From positions 248,001 through 312,000 of the forward strand of contig NZ_JACHCM010000004.1 of NCBI RefSeq assembly GCF_014200755.1: a stretch of 64,000 nt of DNA, in the 5' to 3' direction. The stretch's first letter is position 1, and each line of letters begins with the position of its first letter. The stretch comes from Rhodanobacter sp. ANJX3 (GTDB taxonomy: Bacteria > Pseudomonadota > Gammaproteobacteria > Xanthomonadales > Rhodanobacteraceae). The notes below the pieces were generated by a model. It worked only from the letters and a program-made list of their open reading frames with translations, did not search any database and was not told the DNA's origin. The translations under genes and the position numbers were made by a program. Shown in pieces: positions 17,507 through 26,549 of this stretch.

Positions 17507-18451
17507 ATGCAACAGCGTCCCCTTGGCAAATCGTCGTTGTCCGTCGCCCCGCTCGCCTTCGGCGGCAACGTCTTCGGCTGGAGCGCGGATGAGAAGCGCT
17601 CGTTCGAACTGCTGGACGCGTTCGTCGACGCCGGCTTCAATCTGGTCGACACCGCCGACGTGTATTCGGCCTGGGTGCCTGGAAACAGCGGTGGCGATTC
17701 GGAAACCATCATCGGTAAATGGTTCAAGCAAAGCGGAAAGCGCGACAAGGTGATCATCGCGACCAAGGTGGCCAAATGGGACAAGCAGCCCGGCCTCTCG
17801 CCGATCAATATTGCGCAGGCGGTGGAAGGTTCGTTGAAGCGTCTGCAGACCGATCACATCGATTTGTATCAGGCGCATGAGGACGACGCCAGCGTGCCGT
17901 TGGAAGAGACGCTCGATGCCTTCAGCCGCCTGATCGATGCCGGCAAGGTACGGGTGATCGGCGCGTCCAACTACAGTGCCGACCGGCTAGCGGAGGCGTT
18001 GAAGGTATCCAGCGAAAACCATCTGCCGCGCTATGAAACCCTGCAGCCGGACTACAACCTGATCGATCGCGCGGGCTATGAAAAAGATCTTGAGCCGCTG
18101 ATCCGCAAGGAAAACATTGGCGTGATCAGCTACTACTCGCTGGCCAGCGGCTTTCTCAGCGGCAAATACCGCAGCGAAAGCGATCTGGCCAAGAGCAGCG
18201 CGCGCGGCGGCGCGGTGAAGAAGTATCTCACTCCGCGCGGCATGCAGATTCTGGCCGCGCTGGACGACATCGCCTCGTCGCACCACGCGAAGCCCGCCCA
18301 GATCGCGCTCGCCTGGCTGATGGCGCGTCCGGGCATTACCGCGCCGATCGCCAGCGCCACCAGCGTGGAGCAGCTGCATGAACTGATGGGCGCGGCCGAG
18401 CTCAGCCTGAGCGATGAGGACGTAGCACAGCTCAACACCGCGAGCGAGTGA
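17507..18451 (+). CDS. Aldo/keto reductase
   Basis: A 314-aa NADPH-dependent TIM-barrel oxidoreductase of the aldo/keto reductase superfamily. The conserved elements are in order: LGKSSLSVAPLAFGGNVFGW, NLVDTADVYSAW with catalytic Tyr, IIATKVAKW with catalytic Lys, IDLYQAHEDD with the active-site His, VRVIGASNYSA, and the cofactor-binding end IALAWLMARPGITAPIASAT. The start is the ATG at 17507, from which all family motifs follow at normal distance; the frame remains open upstream without homology. It is probably controlled by the adjacent LysR regulator. The substrate is unknown. Confidence 0.92.
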   Translation: MQQRPLGKSSLSVAPLAFGGNVFGWSADEKRSFELLDAFVDAGFNLVDTADVYSAWVPGNSGGDSETIIGKWFKQSGKRDKVIIATKVAKWDKQPGLSPINIAQAVEGSLKRLQTDHIDLYQAHEDDASVPLEETLDAFSRLIDAGKVRVIGASNYSADRLAEALKVSSENHLPRYETLQPDYNLIDRAGYEKDLEPLIRKENIGVISYYSLASGFLSGKYRSESDLAKSSARGGAVKKYLTPRGMQILAALDDIASSHHAKPAQIALAWLMARPGITAPIASATSVEQLHELMGAAELSLSDEDVAQLNTASE

Positions 18452-18479
18452 CGTTACCGACGGGTTCGGCTCGATAAAT

Positions 18480-18520
18480 AAACCTGACGCTGCTCAGCGA
18501 TGCCCGGCAGCGTCAGGTTT
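18480..18520. terminator. Bidirectional terminator between convergent genes
   Basis: A perfect 13-bp inverted repeat, AAACCTGACGCTG at 18480-18492 and CAGCGTCAGGTTT at 18508-18520, with a loop of 15 bases. On the minus strand the stem is followed by a T-rich stretch, TTTATTTATC. It contains the stop codon of the TraB/GumN-like gene in its loop and serves the convergent aldo/keto reductase on the other strand. Confidence 0.8.
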
Positions 18521-19609
18521 CGCAGAAGTAGTCGGTGACACGACAGGTGCCGCCGGCTCGCCGTCAGACAGGCCGTCGGGCGGAGTCACGGTATCACCCA
18601 GAGACTGCAGTGCGGCGAGATAACTATGGTCGCCAAGCAGCCGCTGCATCGGCAGCTGAGCGAAGGTTACCCGGTTGGTTGCCAGCGCTTTGCTCGCCGC
18701 CGTTACCCAGGTCGCCTCGACATGGTCCTCGATGGCCGTCAGGCCCAGTTCGTGGGCGATGCCCGATGCGTCGACCGCCGCCAGACACACCTGCAGCTGA
18801 TCGCTCAGCGGCAGGCGGCGCAACGTATCCAGATCGCCGGTGGCCCACGCGTTGGCCCGCGCACGCATCAGCGCCACGTCGCTATCGAGATGATCGAGCG
18901 TCTTGGCGAAGCAGTCGCGGTCATCCATCGGGGTTTTCTTGAAATCCTTCACCACGGCCTTGGGCTGATCCACGACAACGGTGTAGGTAACCGGGGTCGG
19001 CTTGAGATCGTGCTGCGCCGCCGCCTTTTTGATCAGCGGATCGAGCATGTCGTTACTCAGGTCGGCCTGCTTGATCGCCGCGATGAACAGCGCCGCCGCC
19101 GCGAAGATCGGCCGCTGCTTTTCCACGCCGTTGTCCCAGCCCAGATAGCGCTTTTTGAGCACCAGCCAGCGCGCGTACTGATCCGGCGGCACCACGTCGA
19201 CCAGCCGCTTGCCGTCGGGATTGTTGCGTACCCCGATCAGGCTGGGCAGCAGGCCGAGCGTGCCGAAAAACCCGAGCTTGGCATCGAGCTTGACCTGCGG
19301 CCGGTCCAGCACCTGCTGCGATTCGGCGATAACCGCCTGCACGTCACGCGCCTGCCAGTCCATATGTTTGGGCAGCAGATCGAGCGTGCCGAGCACCCAC
19401 AGCACATGATCGCCCTTGCTAATCTTCCACAGGCCCGGCCCGGGCTGGACGCCGCTGACGCTGACGCCCTGCAGCTCGGTGACCTTGCCCGGTGGCGAGG
19501 TCGTGATCGAGGATGAAGACACCGGTGCTTCGACGGCGGCGGCCACCGACACCAGGCCGGCAAGGCACAAGGCCATCAGTCGTTGCGCGATAGTTCGGGA
19601 GATCGACAT
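18494..19609 (-). CDS. TraB/GumN-like exported protein, paralogue 1 (catalytic motifs degenerate)
   Basis: A 371-aa protein with a signal peptide (MALCLAGLVSVAAAVEA), followed by a TraB/GumN (TIKI-like) domain from about residue 45 to 350. It shares VSGVQPGPGLWKISKG and many further positions with the next gene upstream. In the family two G-x-x-H motifs supply metal-binding His; here they read GTLD (VLGTLDLLPKH) and PMQR (AQLPMQRLLGD). The expected metal site thus seems absent. The gene follows its paralogue by 20 bp on the same strand and is presumably co-transcribed. The C-terminus is Pro/Ser/Thr-rich. Confidence 0.8.
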   Translation of the reverse strand: MSISRTIAQRLMALCLAGLVSVAAAVEAPVSSSSITTSPPGKVTELQGVSVSGVQPGPGLWKISKGDHVLWVLGTLDLLPKHMDWQARDVQAVIAESQQVLDRPQVKLDAKLGFFGTLGLLPSLIGVRNNPDGKRLVDVVPPDQYARWLVLKKRYLGWDNGVEKQRPIFAAAALFIAAIKQADLSNDMLDPLIKKAAAQHDLKPTPVTYTVVVDQPKAVVKDFKKTPMDDRDCFAKTLDHLDSDVALMRARANAWATGDLDTLRRLPLSDQLQVCLAAVDASGIAHELGLTAIEDHVEATWVTAASKALATNRVTFAQLPMQRLLGDHSYLAALQSLGDTVTPPDGLSDGEPAAPVVSPTTSAKPDAAGHR

Positions 19610-19629
19610 GCGCGGCTTGCTCCGTCAGC

Positions 19630-20733
19630 TCAATGACCGGTTGGCGACGTGGCGGGGGCCGGTGCACGCGGTGCCGGACTCGCGGCCGCCGAACTGGCTG
19701 CCGCCGGATCGCCGTCATCGCTGCCGTCATCCGGCGCTTCGACCTGATAGCCCTCGGCCTTGAGCTTGGCCAGATACCCGTCGGGCGAGAGCAGCTCCTT
19801 GATCGGCAGCATGGCGAAAGTCTGCGTGTTTTTTGCCAGGGCGGCGCGCGCCAGATCCAGCCAGTTGGCTTCCATCTTTGCCGGCACGTCCGACAGGCCG
19901 AGCTTGTGGGCGAAGTCCGCGTCGGTGACGGCGGTGATGCAAGTGCCGCGACGGTCGCTGTCGGGCAGTTTGCGCAGCGCCTCCAGGTCACCGGTGGCCC
20001 ACGCGTTCGCGCGCAGGGTCATGGCCGGCATGTCCTGTTCGACCGCATCGAGCGTGCGGCCGAAGCAGGCGATATCGTCCAGGCCGGACGACTTGAACGC
20101 CTTGATCGCATCGTGCGGATGCTCGATCACCAGCGGATATTCGGTGGAGGTTTCCGGGACGTTGTACTTTTTCGCCAGCGCGTCGATGCTGGCCTGCACG
20201 CCGCCGGACTTGCTCAGCTGGTTAGCCTTCAGCGCCTTTTTATACAGTTCCTGCGCGGCGAAGATCGGCTTCCACCGCTCGATCCCGCTGTCCCTGCCGA
20301 TGTACTTCAGCTTGAGTGTCTCCCAGCGCCCGTAAAGCGGTGCCGGCAGCACCTGCTGCAAGGTGGCACCGTTGTCATTCTTGCGGGCGCTATAGGCGGA
20401 CGGCAGCAGAAACAGTTTACCGACGAAGCTCACGTCGACCTTGAGCTTGACGTCGGGCAGCTGCAGCACCTGCTGCGAGCCGGAGATTGCCGTTTCGACG
20501 TCGGCCGAGCGCCACTGCATCAGCTGCGGCAGCGGCGAGATCACGCCCAGCAGCAGCATGCTGTGCCCACCCTTGCTGACTTTCCACAGCCCCGGACCGG
20601 GCTGCACGCCGCTGACCGCCACGGCCGCGAGGTTGGTCACGCTGGAGGGAGAGGCTGGCACCGCCGCCGGCGCGGTCTGCGCCGCCGCACCGAGCGATAG
20701 AGCAAGCAGGCAGAATGCCGATACAACGCGCAT
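19630..20733 (-). CDS. TraB/GumN-like exported protein, paralogue 2 (catalytic motifs degenerate)
   Basis: A 367-aa paralogue of the preceding entry. The start at 20733 gives a signal peptide (MRVVSAFCLLALSLGAAAQ) and is preceded by AAGGA at good distance. The domain begins with VSGVQPGPGLWKVSKGG. The two G-x-x-H positions of the TraB/GumN family are GVIS and PIKE, again without His. A pair of Cys residues (IACF and GTCI) is shared with paralogue 1 (RDCF and QVCL) and may form a disulfide. The C-terminus is Ala/Pro-rich. It is 104 bp downstream of aceK. Function is unknown. Confidence 0.8.
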   Translation of the reverse strand: MRVVSAFCLLALSLGAAAQTAPAAVPASPSSVTNLAAVAVSGVQPGPGLWKVSKGGHSMLLLGVISPLPQLMQWRSADVETAISGSQQVLQLPDVKLKVDVSFVGKLFLLPSAYSARKNDNGATLQQVLPAPLYGRWETLKLKYIGRDSGIERWKPIFAAQELYKKALKANQLSKSGGVQASIDALAKKYNVPETSTEYPLVIEHPHDAIKAFKSSGLDDIACFGRTLDAVEQDMPAMTLRANAWATGDLEALRKLPDSDRRGTCITAVTDADFAHKLGLSDVPAKMEANWLDLARAALAKNTQTFAMLPIKELLSPDGYLAKLKAEGYQVEAPDDGSDDGDPAAASSAAASPAPRAPAPATSPTGH

Positions 20734-20837
20734 AGAGTTTCCTTGATGGGCCAATCGTCGGGCTGCAGTATTGACCGCCATTTCCCTGGAAGGTGCGTGA
20801 CGGCGCGTGGAAGTACATCCGGCATTCACGCTTGCGC

Positions 20838-22616
20838 TCATCGCAGCGCGTTTTGCTGATCGGCAGGCGTCACGTCATGGGCCAGACGCGCTTCTGGCGG
20901 GTACGGCGGCACGTCCACGTAATCCCCTGCGCGCAGGCGATCCTGCAGGCCGCGCCACCACACCGGATCGAAGATCTCGCCGTGCGCGTCGATCAGCGCG
21001 TCGCGCAGCACCTTTGGCACCCCGAGAAAGTTGACGAATAGCTCCGGAAACACGTCGTCCGGCGCGGCATAGACCGAGTCCTGCAGCGGCTGCATCTCGT
21101 CGTCCTCGTGCTGCTTGGGCAGCGCGCGGAAATGGCACTCGCCCAGCGTGCACAGCTCGTCGTAGTCGTAGAACACGGCGCGACCGTTGCGCGAGATGCC
21201 GAAGTTCTTCAGCAGCAGATCGCCGGGGAAAATATTGCTGCCGGCCAGATCCTTGATCGCCTGGCCGTAGTCGCACATCGCGCGCACCGCTTCCGCCGGC
21301 TCGGCTTCGCGCACGTACAGGTCCATCGGGCGCATGCGGTGCTCGACGTAGCAGTGGCCGATGACCAGATCGTCGCCGTCCACGCGCACGCTTTGCGCAC
21401 ATTCGTCCAGCAGCTCCTGCAGCAGCCCCTCCTCAAACTGGCGCAGTGGAAAACGCAGCTGGCCAAACTCCTGCGCGTCGATCAGACGGCCCACGCGGTC
21501 GTGATGAAACACCAGCCGGTATTTTTCCTCGACCTGCTTGCGCACCATGTCCTTCGGCCACGCAAAGCGGTCGCGGATCAGTTTGAAGACCACCGGGAGA
21601 TCGCGCAGTGTGAACACCGCCATGACCATACCGCGCTTGCCGTCGGCGTGCACCAGACGCTCTTCCGGATGGACGGCCAGATGGCTGAATACACGACGAT
21701 AGCGCTCGGTCTTGCCCTGCTTGGCGCGGCCGAGCACGGCGTAGAGCTCCTCCAGCGGCTTGTGCGGCAGCAAGGCGCGTACAAAGGAAACCACGGCGCC
21801 AACGTTGCCGATATCCGCGTGAAAATAGCTGCGCGCATAGCCGAACAGTATCGAAATCTGCTCGCGCACGGTCAGCAACGCATCGACCCGCACGCCGTCA
21901 TCCGCGTGCGTCAGGGCGATCACCAGCGGATGGCGCCGATGGCCGACGCGCAGGCGCCCGACGAGATAGGCGCGGCGATCGCGGTAGAAAATGGCCTGGA
22001 GTAGATCGATGACTTCGACCGCCGGCAGAGCGGCGGCCTGCAGGCGCGCCTGCAGCTTGCGCGCCAACGCAGCGGCGCAGCCAACCCGGTCGGCAAAGGC
22101 GAAGCCGGCATCCGACAACAGACGCGCGCAAGCCGCAGATAGATCGCCGCCGACCTCGTAGTGCCGATGCGGCGCAGCGTCGCTGCCTTCGGAATCCGGC
22201 TCGCGTTCCAGCGCCACGAATTCGATATCCGAGGCAATGCCCCGCGTATGAAAATGGCGGCGCGACAGCGAGTTGAACCAGGTCTTGTAGAACTCGCGGT
22301 CGGTCAGGCCGGCGATCTGCTGCTCAAACGCCTGCCGCATCGACGCCCACAGCGGACGTGAGCGCACGCGATCATCCAACAGGCCGTCCAGCCGTCCCTG
22401 GGTCTCGCGGATGCAGCTGTCGTACAGATCGATCCGCTGGCGCGCATCCAGCGCGCTCCCCTGCCAGTCACGCCGCTCGAATCGCCGCTGCGCGCGACGC
22501 GTGATATCAGCAAAGCGGGCGTTGTAGTCGGCAAACGCGTCGACCAATAACGCCGCCGCAGCGCTTGCTTGCGGCATGGCGAGAGCGGGAACGGGCGGCT
22601 CGCGCGGAGGGGTCAT
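20838..22616 (-). CDS. aceK: Isocitrate dehydrogenase kinase/phosphatase AceK
   Basis: A 592-aa bifunctional enzyme that phosphorylates and dephosphorylates isocitrate dehydrogenase and so sets the flux between the TCA cycle and the glyoxylate bypass. The family is recognised by FYKTWFNSLSRRHFHTRGI, VFTLRDLPVVFKLIRDRFAWPKD, EEKYRLVFHHDRVGRLIDAQEF, NIFPGDLLLKNFGISR, VFYDYDELC and the closing VPPYPPEARLAHD. Length is normal. The gene is not next to aceB/aceA as in enterobacteria but lies two genes from icd, its substrate, with a diguanylate cyclase gene between. The start could also be a few codons further in (MPQASAAAALLVD). Confidence 0.96.
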   Translation of the reverse strand: MTPPREPPVPALAMPQASAAAALLVDAFADYNARFADITRRAQRRFERRDWQGSALDARQRIDLYDSCIRETQGRLDGLLDDRVRSRPLWASMRQAFEQQIAGLTDREFYKTWFNSLSRRHFHTRGIASDIEFVALEREPDSEGSDAAPHRHYEVGGDLSAACARLLSDAGFAFADRVGCAAALARKLQARLQAAALPAVEVIDLLQAIFYRDRRAYLVGRLRVGHRRHPLVIALTHADDGVRVDALLTVREQISILFGYARSYFHADIGNVGAVVSFVRALLPHKPLEELYAVLGRAKQGKTERYRRVFSHLAVHPEERLVHADGKRGMVMAVFTLRDLPVVFKLIRDRFAWPKDMVRKQVEEKYRLVFHHDRVGRLIDAQEFGQLRFPLRQFEEGLLQELLDECAQSVRVDGDDLVIGHCYVEHRMRPMDLYVREAEPAEAVRAMCDYGQAIKDLAGSNIFPGDLLLKNFGISRNGRAVFYDYDELCTLGECHFRALPKQHEDDEMQPLQDSVYAAPDDVFPELFVNFLGVPKVLRDALIDAHGEIFDPVWWRGLQDRLRAGDYVDVPPYPPEARLAHDVTPADQQNALR

Positions 22617-22662
22617 CAGGCTAGTTTAGCGCTGGCCGTGTCGAACACTGATGGGTGATGCC

Positions 22663-24129
22663 TCAGCTGGCCTGCTCGACGCGGTTACGACCCCGGCGCT
22701 TGGCTTCGTAAAGCGCGCGATCGGCGCAGTCGATCAGGCTTTCCGGCGTGCCAGCCCTAGCCAGCGACGAACAGGCAACGCCCGCACTGACCGTGACATG
22801 TCCGAAGGGGCTAGCCGCATGCGGCAGCGCCAGCGCGTGGATGCGCTCGCACATGCGCAATGTCACCGCGCTGGCCGCCGCCAGCGTCGCCGCCGGCAGA
22901 ATGACGACGAACTCCTCGCCACCGTAGCGGGCAAGGATATCGGCCGGGCGCAGCGACTTTTGCAGTTCGTCCGCGACAAGCTTCAGACAGGCGTCGCCGG
23001 CGGGATGGCCATAGCTGTCGTTGTACTGCTTGAACAGGTCGATATCGATGAGCACCAGCGAAATGACCTGATCGCCCCGCTGCACCATGCGCCATTCGCG
23101 CTCGATCGCCTCGTCGAAGGCACGGCGATTGAGCAGGCCGGTCAGTGCGTCGTGCATGGCCAGCTCTGCCAACGTACTGCGATCGTGCCGCAGCAGGTCT
23201 TCCGTCTCGATATGCCGAACCTGGCTGAGAATACTGCGCAGGCCGTAACCGAGCACGGCAACGACCACGCCGGCGATGCCCAGATCGGTGTGCTGACGCT
23301 GATAGAGCAGCAGCAGCGACAGCGTCAGTACCGATAGCGATAGCAGCAGCGGGCTGCCGCTGCGGACGAAGTGGACGAACAGAGAACTTTTGTGGACTAC
23401 CTCCACGCGGGACGTTGGCGACCACGCCACCATCGCAAACAGCAGAAACGGCGCATCGATCACGACGTCGTAATAGCTACCGATATCCGGCGCCACGCCG
23501 AGCGCGACATGGTGGTTGTAGTACGCGGCGCAAATGCCGTACACGCCGGAATATGTTGCCAACGTGCGAAAGAGGTTTCGGTCGGCCGACGTTTCCGAGG
23601 CTGCGTAGCGGATCCATGTCGTCGCTGCCAGAAAAACGTTTTCCAAATCGAAGGTGTACGAAATGATGGTGGCCGACTGATTGCTCACCACGCCGTGCAG
23701 GGTGGTCCACGAAAACGTCAGTACGAAATAGAGATAACCCAGCACGATAGCCAGCAACGCGTCGATGCCGCGCTGTACCCCATTGCTGCGGTCCACGCCG
23801 ATGGTGGCGACGGCATAGGTGATCGGCACGCCGTAGAGGATATAGAGCAGCATGCTGCCGCCCGGAACCTGGCTCGGATCGGACAGCGAAAGGTCGGCAT
23901 CCAGGCTGCTGATCATGCCCAGGGTCCACAGCAGCAAACTGATCGCCGCCAGGCTCCAGCCCCGCGACAGAGCGAAACCTTCAATCCGGCATCGACGAAA
24001 CGCGATCGCCGCACCCAGCAGCGGCGCAGCGATCAGAAAAACATAGGACGCCACCATCGCGTGTGCCGGCCAAAGCGTGATGGCGGCCACGTGCAAGAAG
24101 ACAAACGCAATCGCCAGCACCCACTTCAT
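22663..24129 (-). CDS. Membrane-bound diguanylate cyclase (GGDEF)
   Basis: A 488-aa protein with a long hydrophobic N-terminal half (about eight predicted membrane helices between residues 1 and 300) and a C-terminal GGDEF domain from about 320. The active-site motif is RYGGEEFVVILP, and the product-inhibition site RxxD is present as RPAD five residues before it, so an active, feedback-controlled c-di-GMP synthase is expected. MHDALTGLLNRRAF opens the domain. The start MKWVLAIAF has a distant GGAGG site. It lies between icd and aceK on the same strand. The input signal is unknown, and the membrane domain does not match a MASE type I can name. Confidence 0.9.
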   Translation of the reverse strand: MKWVLAIAFVFLHVAAITLWPAHAMVASYVFLIAAPLLGAAIAFRRCRIEGFALSRGWSLAAISLLLWTLGMISSLDADLSLSDPSQVPGGSMLLYILYGVPITYAVATIGVDRSNGVQRGIDALLAIVLGYLYFVLTFSWTTLHGVVSNQSATIISYTFDLENVFLAATTWIRYAASETSADRNLFRTLATYSGVYGICAAYYNHHVALGVAPDIGSYYDVVIDAPFLLFAMVAWSPTSRVEVVHKSSLFVHFVRSGSPLLLSLSVLTLSLLLLYQRQHTDLGIAGVVVAVLGYGLRSILSQVRHIETEDLLRHDRSTLAELAMHDALTGLLNRRAFDEAIEREWRMVQRGDQVISLVLIDIDLFKQYNDSYGHPAGDACLKLVADELQKSLRPADILARYGGEEFVVILPAATLAAASAVTLRMCERIHALALPHAASPFGHVTVSAGVACSSLARAGTPESLIDCADRALYEAKRRGRNRVEQAS

Positions 24130-24222
24130 CGTGCGCCAAACACCTCCTGTCCGTTCACCCCAAACGCTCGTTGGGATTACCTTAGTACAATTCAAAACGA
24201 CCCGTGTGCACTGCGCCAACAA

Positions 24223-24250
24223 AAAAGGGGCCGCGAACGCGACCCCTTTT
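24223..24250 (-). terminator. Intrinsic terminator of icd
   Basis: Hairpin AAAAGGGG...CCCCTTTT with an extra CGCG/CGCG inner stem, ending on the minus strand in a run of six T. It lies 28 bp after the icd stop codon. Confidence 0.9.
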
Positions 24251-24277
24251 GTTCAACTCAACTGGCGTGCCGGTGGA

Positions 24278-25537
<1,260 letters not shown>

Positions 25538-25770
25538 GGAAATCTCCGGCTGGTGAATCGGAACCTGCAAAAACATCAGGACGACATGGCGCCGCCCCGG
25601 ACAGACACAAGACGCCCATTTTCGCCCGAATGGAGCGCGCTGACCATGCCGACCACAGGCGGCGGTTCATTGCTGCGCTGCGCAAAGGGAACGGCGCTGT
25701 CAGCGCCAATGAGAAGCATGTGGTGCAGCGGATGACCAACCAAGCGTATCGAGGCCGGGCGGCCAATAAA

Positions 25771-25796
25771 AAAGAGCGCGGATAACCGCGCTCTTT
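25771..25796 (-). terminator. Intrinsic terminator after the Ala/Pro-rich lipoprotein
   Basis: An 11-bp perfect stem, AAAGAGCGCGG and CCGCGCTCTTT, with loop ATAA, followed on the minus strand by TTTATT. It lies about 70 bp after the stop of the lipoprotein gene and also isolates icd from upstream transcription. Confidence 0.9.
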
Positions 25797-25867
25797 TCGT
25801 GTTTCTTGCGAGCGGCTTGTCGGGGCCGTTACCGGCCATCGAGCAAGCTCTCTACCGCTTGGACGAA

Positions 25868-26140
25868 TTAGTGTCCGGCGGTGGAGGTGCTGGCCGGGGC
25901 AGCCGCCGTGCTGGCCGGAGCCGTCGCAGCGGTGGAAGCCGGAGCCATGGCGGCGGTCGAAGCCGGAGCCATTGCAGCTGTGGAAGCCGGGGTCGGCGTG
26001 GCGGCCGGAGCGGCGGTGGCAGCGGCAGGCGGGGTCGAGTCAGCCGGCGCCGACGAAGAATCGTCGCTCTTGCCGCAAGCGCTGAGGGACAGGACGGCGG
26101 CCAGCGAGGCAGCGCAGATCAGGGTGCGGGTCATCTTCAT
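25868..26140 (-). CDS. Small low-complexity lipoprotein
   Basis: A 90-aa predicted lipoprotein: signal MKMTRTLICAASLAAVLSLSAC with the lipobox LSAC, then KSDDSSSAPADSTPP, and a C-terminal half built of PASTAAMA-type repeats. The start at 26140 has GGAG eight bases upstream; an upstream frame has no site. No functional domain can be recognised. Proteins with such Ala/Pro/Ser/Thr-rich tails may span from the outer membrane into the peptidoglycan, but that is speculation. It is a single-gene unit closed by a strong terminator. Confidence 0.75.
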   Translation of the reverse strand: MKMTRTLICAASLAAVLSLSACGKSDDSSSAPADSTPPAAATAAPAATPTPASTAAMAPASTAAMAPASTAATAPASTAAAPASTSTAGH

Positions 26141-26549
26141 ACAAACATCTCCAGTTCTAGGGTTGGAAGGAAATTTTTTACATCTGACCGGGTCTGATCC
26201 GATCGGGGTCCATAAGCTGATCACGACGGGCATCAAAAGCGGCTTCCATGCATCGGCGCTGCCGTCAAACTACCAGGCAACCGTGTACAGGCTATCACCT
26301 GGCGCGGTCGTTGTAGAAGATGGCCCGCTGGCGGATCACTTGAGAACCGGCGTGTTCTGGAGCGGTACGGACAAAAATCGGCAGTCGAACAGCGGTGCAA
26401 ACCCCTTTCATGCCACGCCGATGGCGCATTCCCAGCGTTCAACCACGGACAGCAATAAACCCTGGCGGGTTAACCGATGGTGAGCAGGACAATCAGGTAA
26501 CACGCCGATCGGGTGCCGTCATGAAGGGCGGCGCCCTTTTTGAATGGAC
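26141..26549. other. Intergenic region downstream of mdtC
   Basis: About 409 bp between the lipoprotein start and the mdtC stop. It must hold the promoter of the lipoprotein. The open frames in it resemble no known protein. I see no clear promoter, repeat or RNA signature. Confidence 0.3.
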
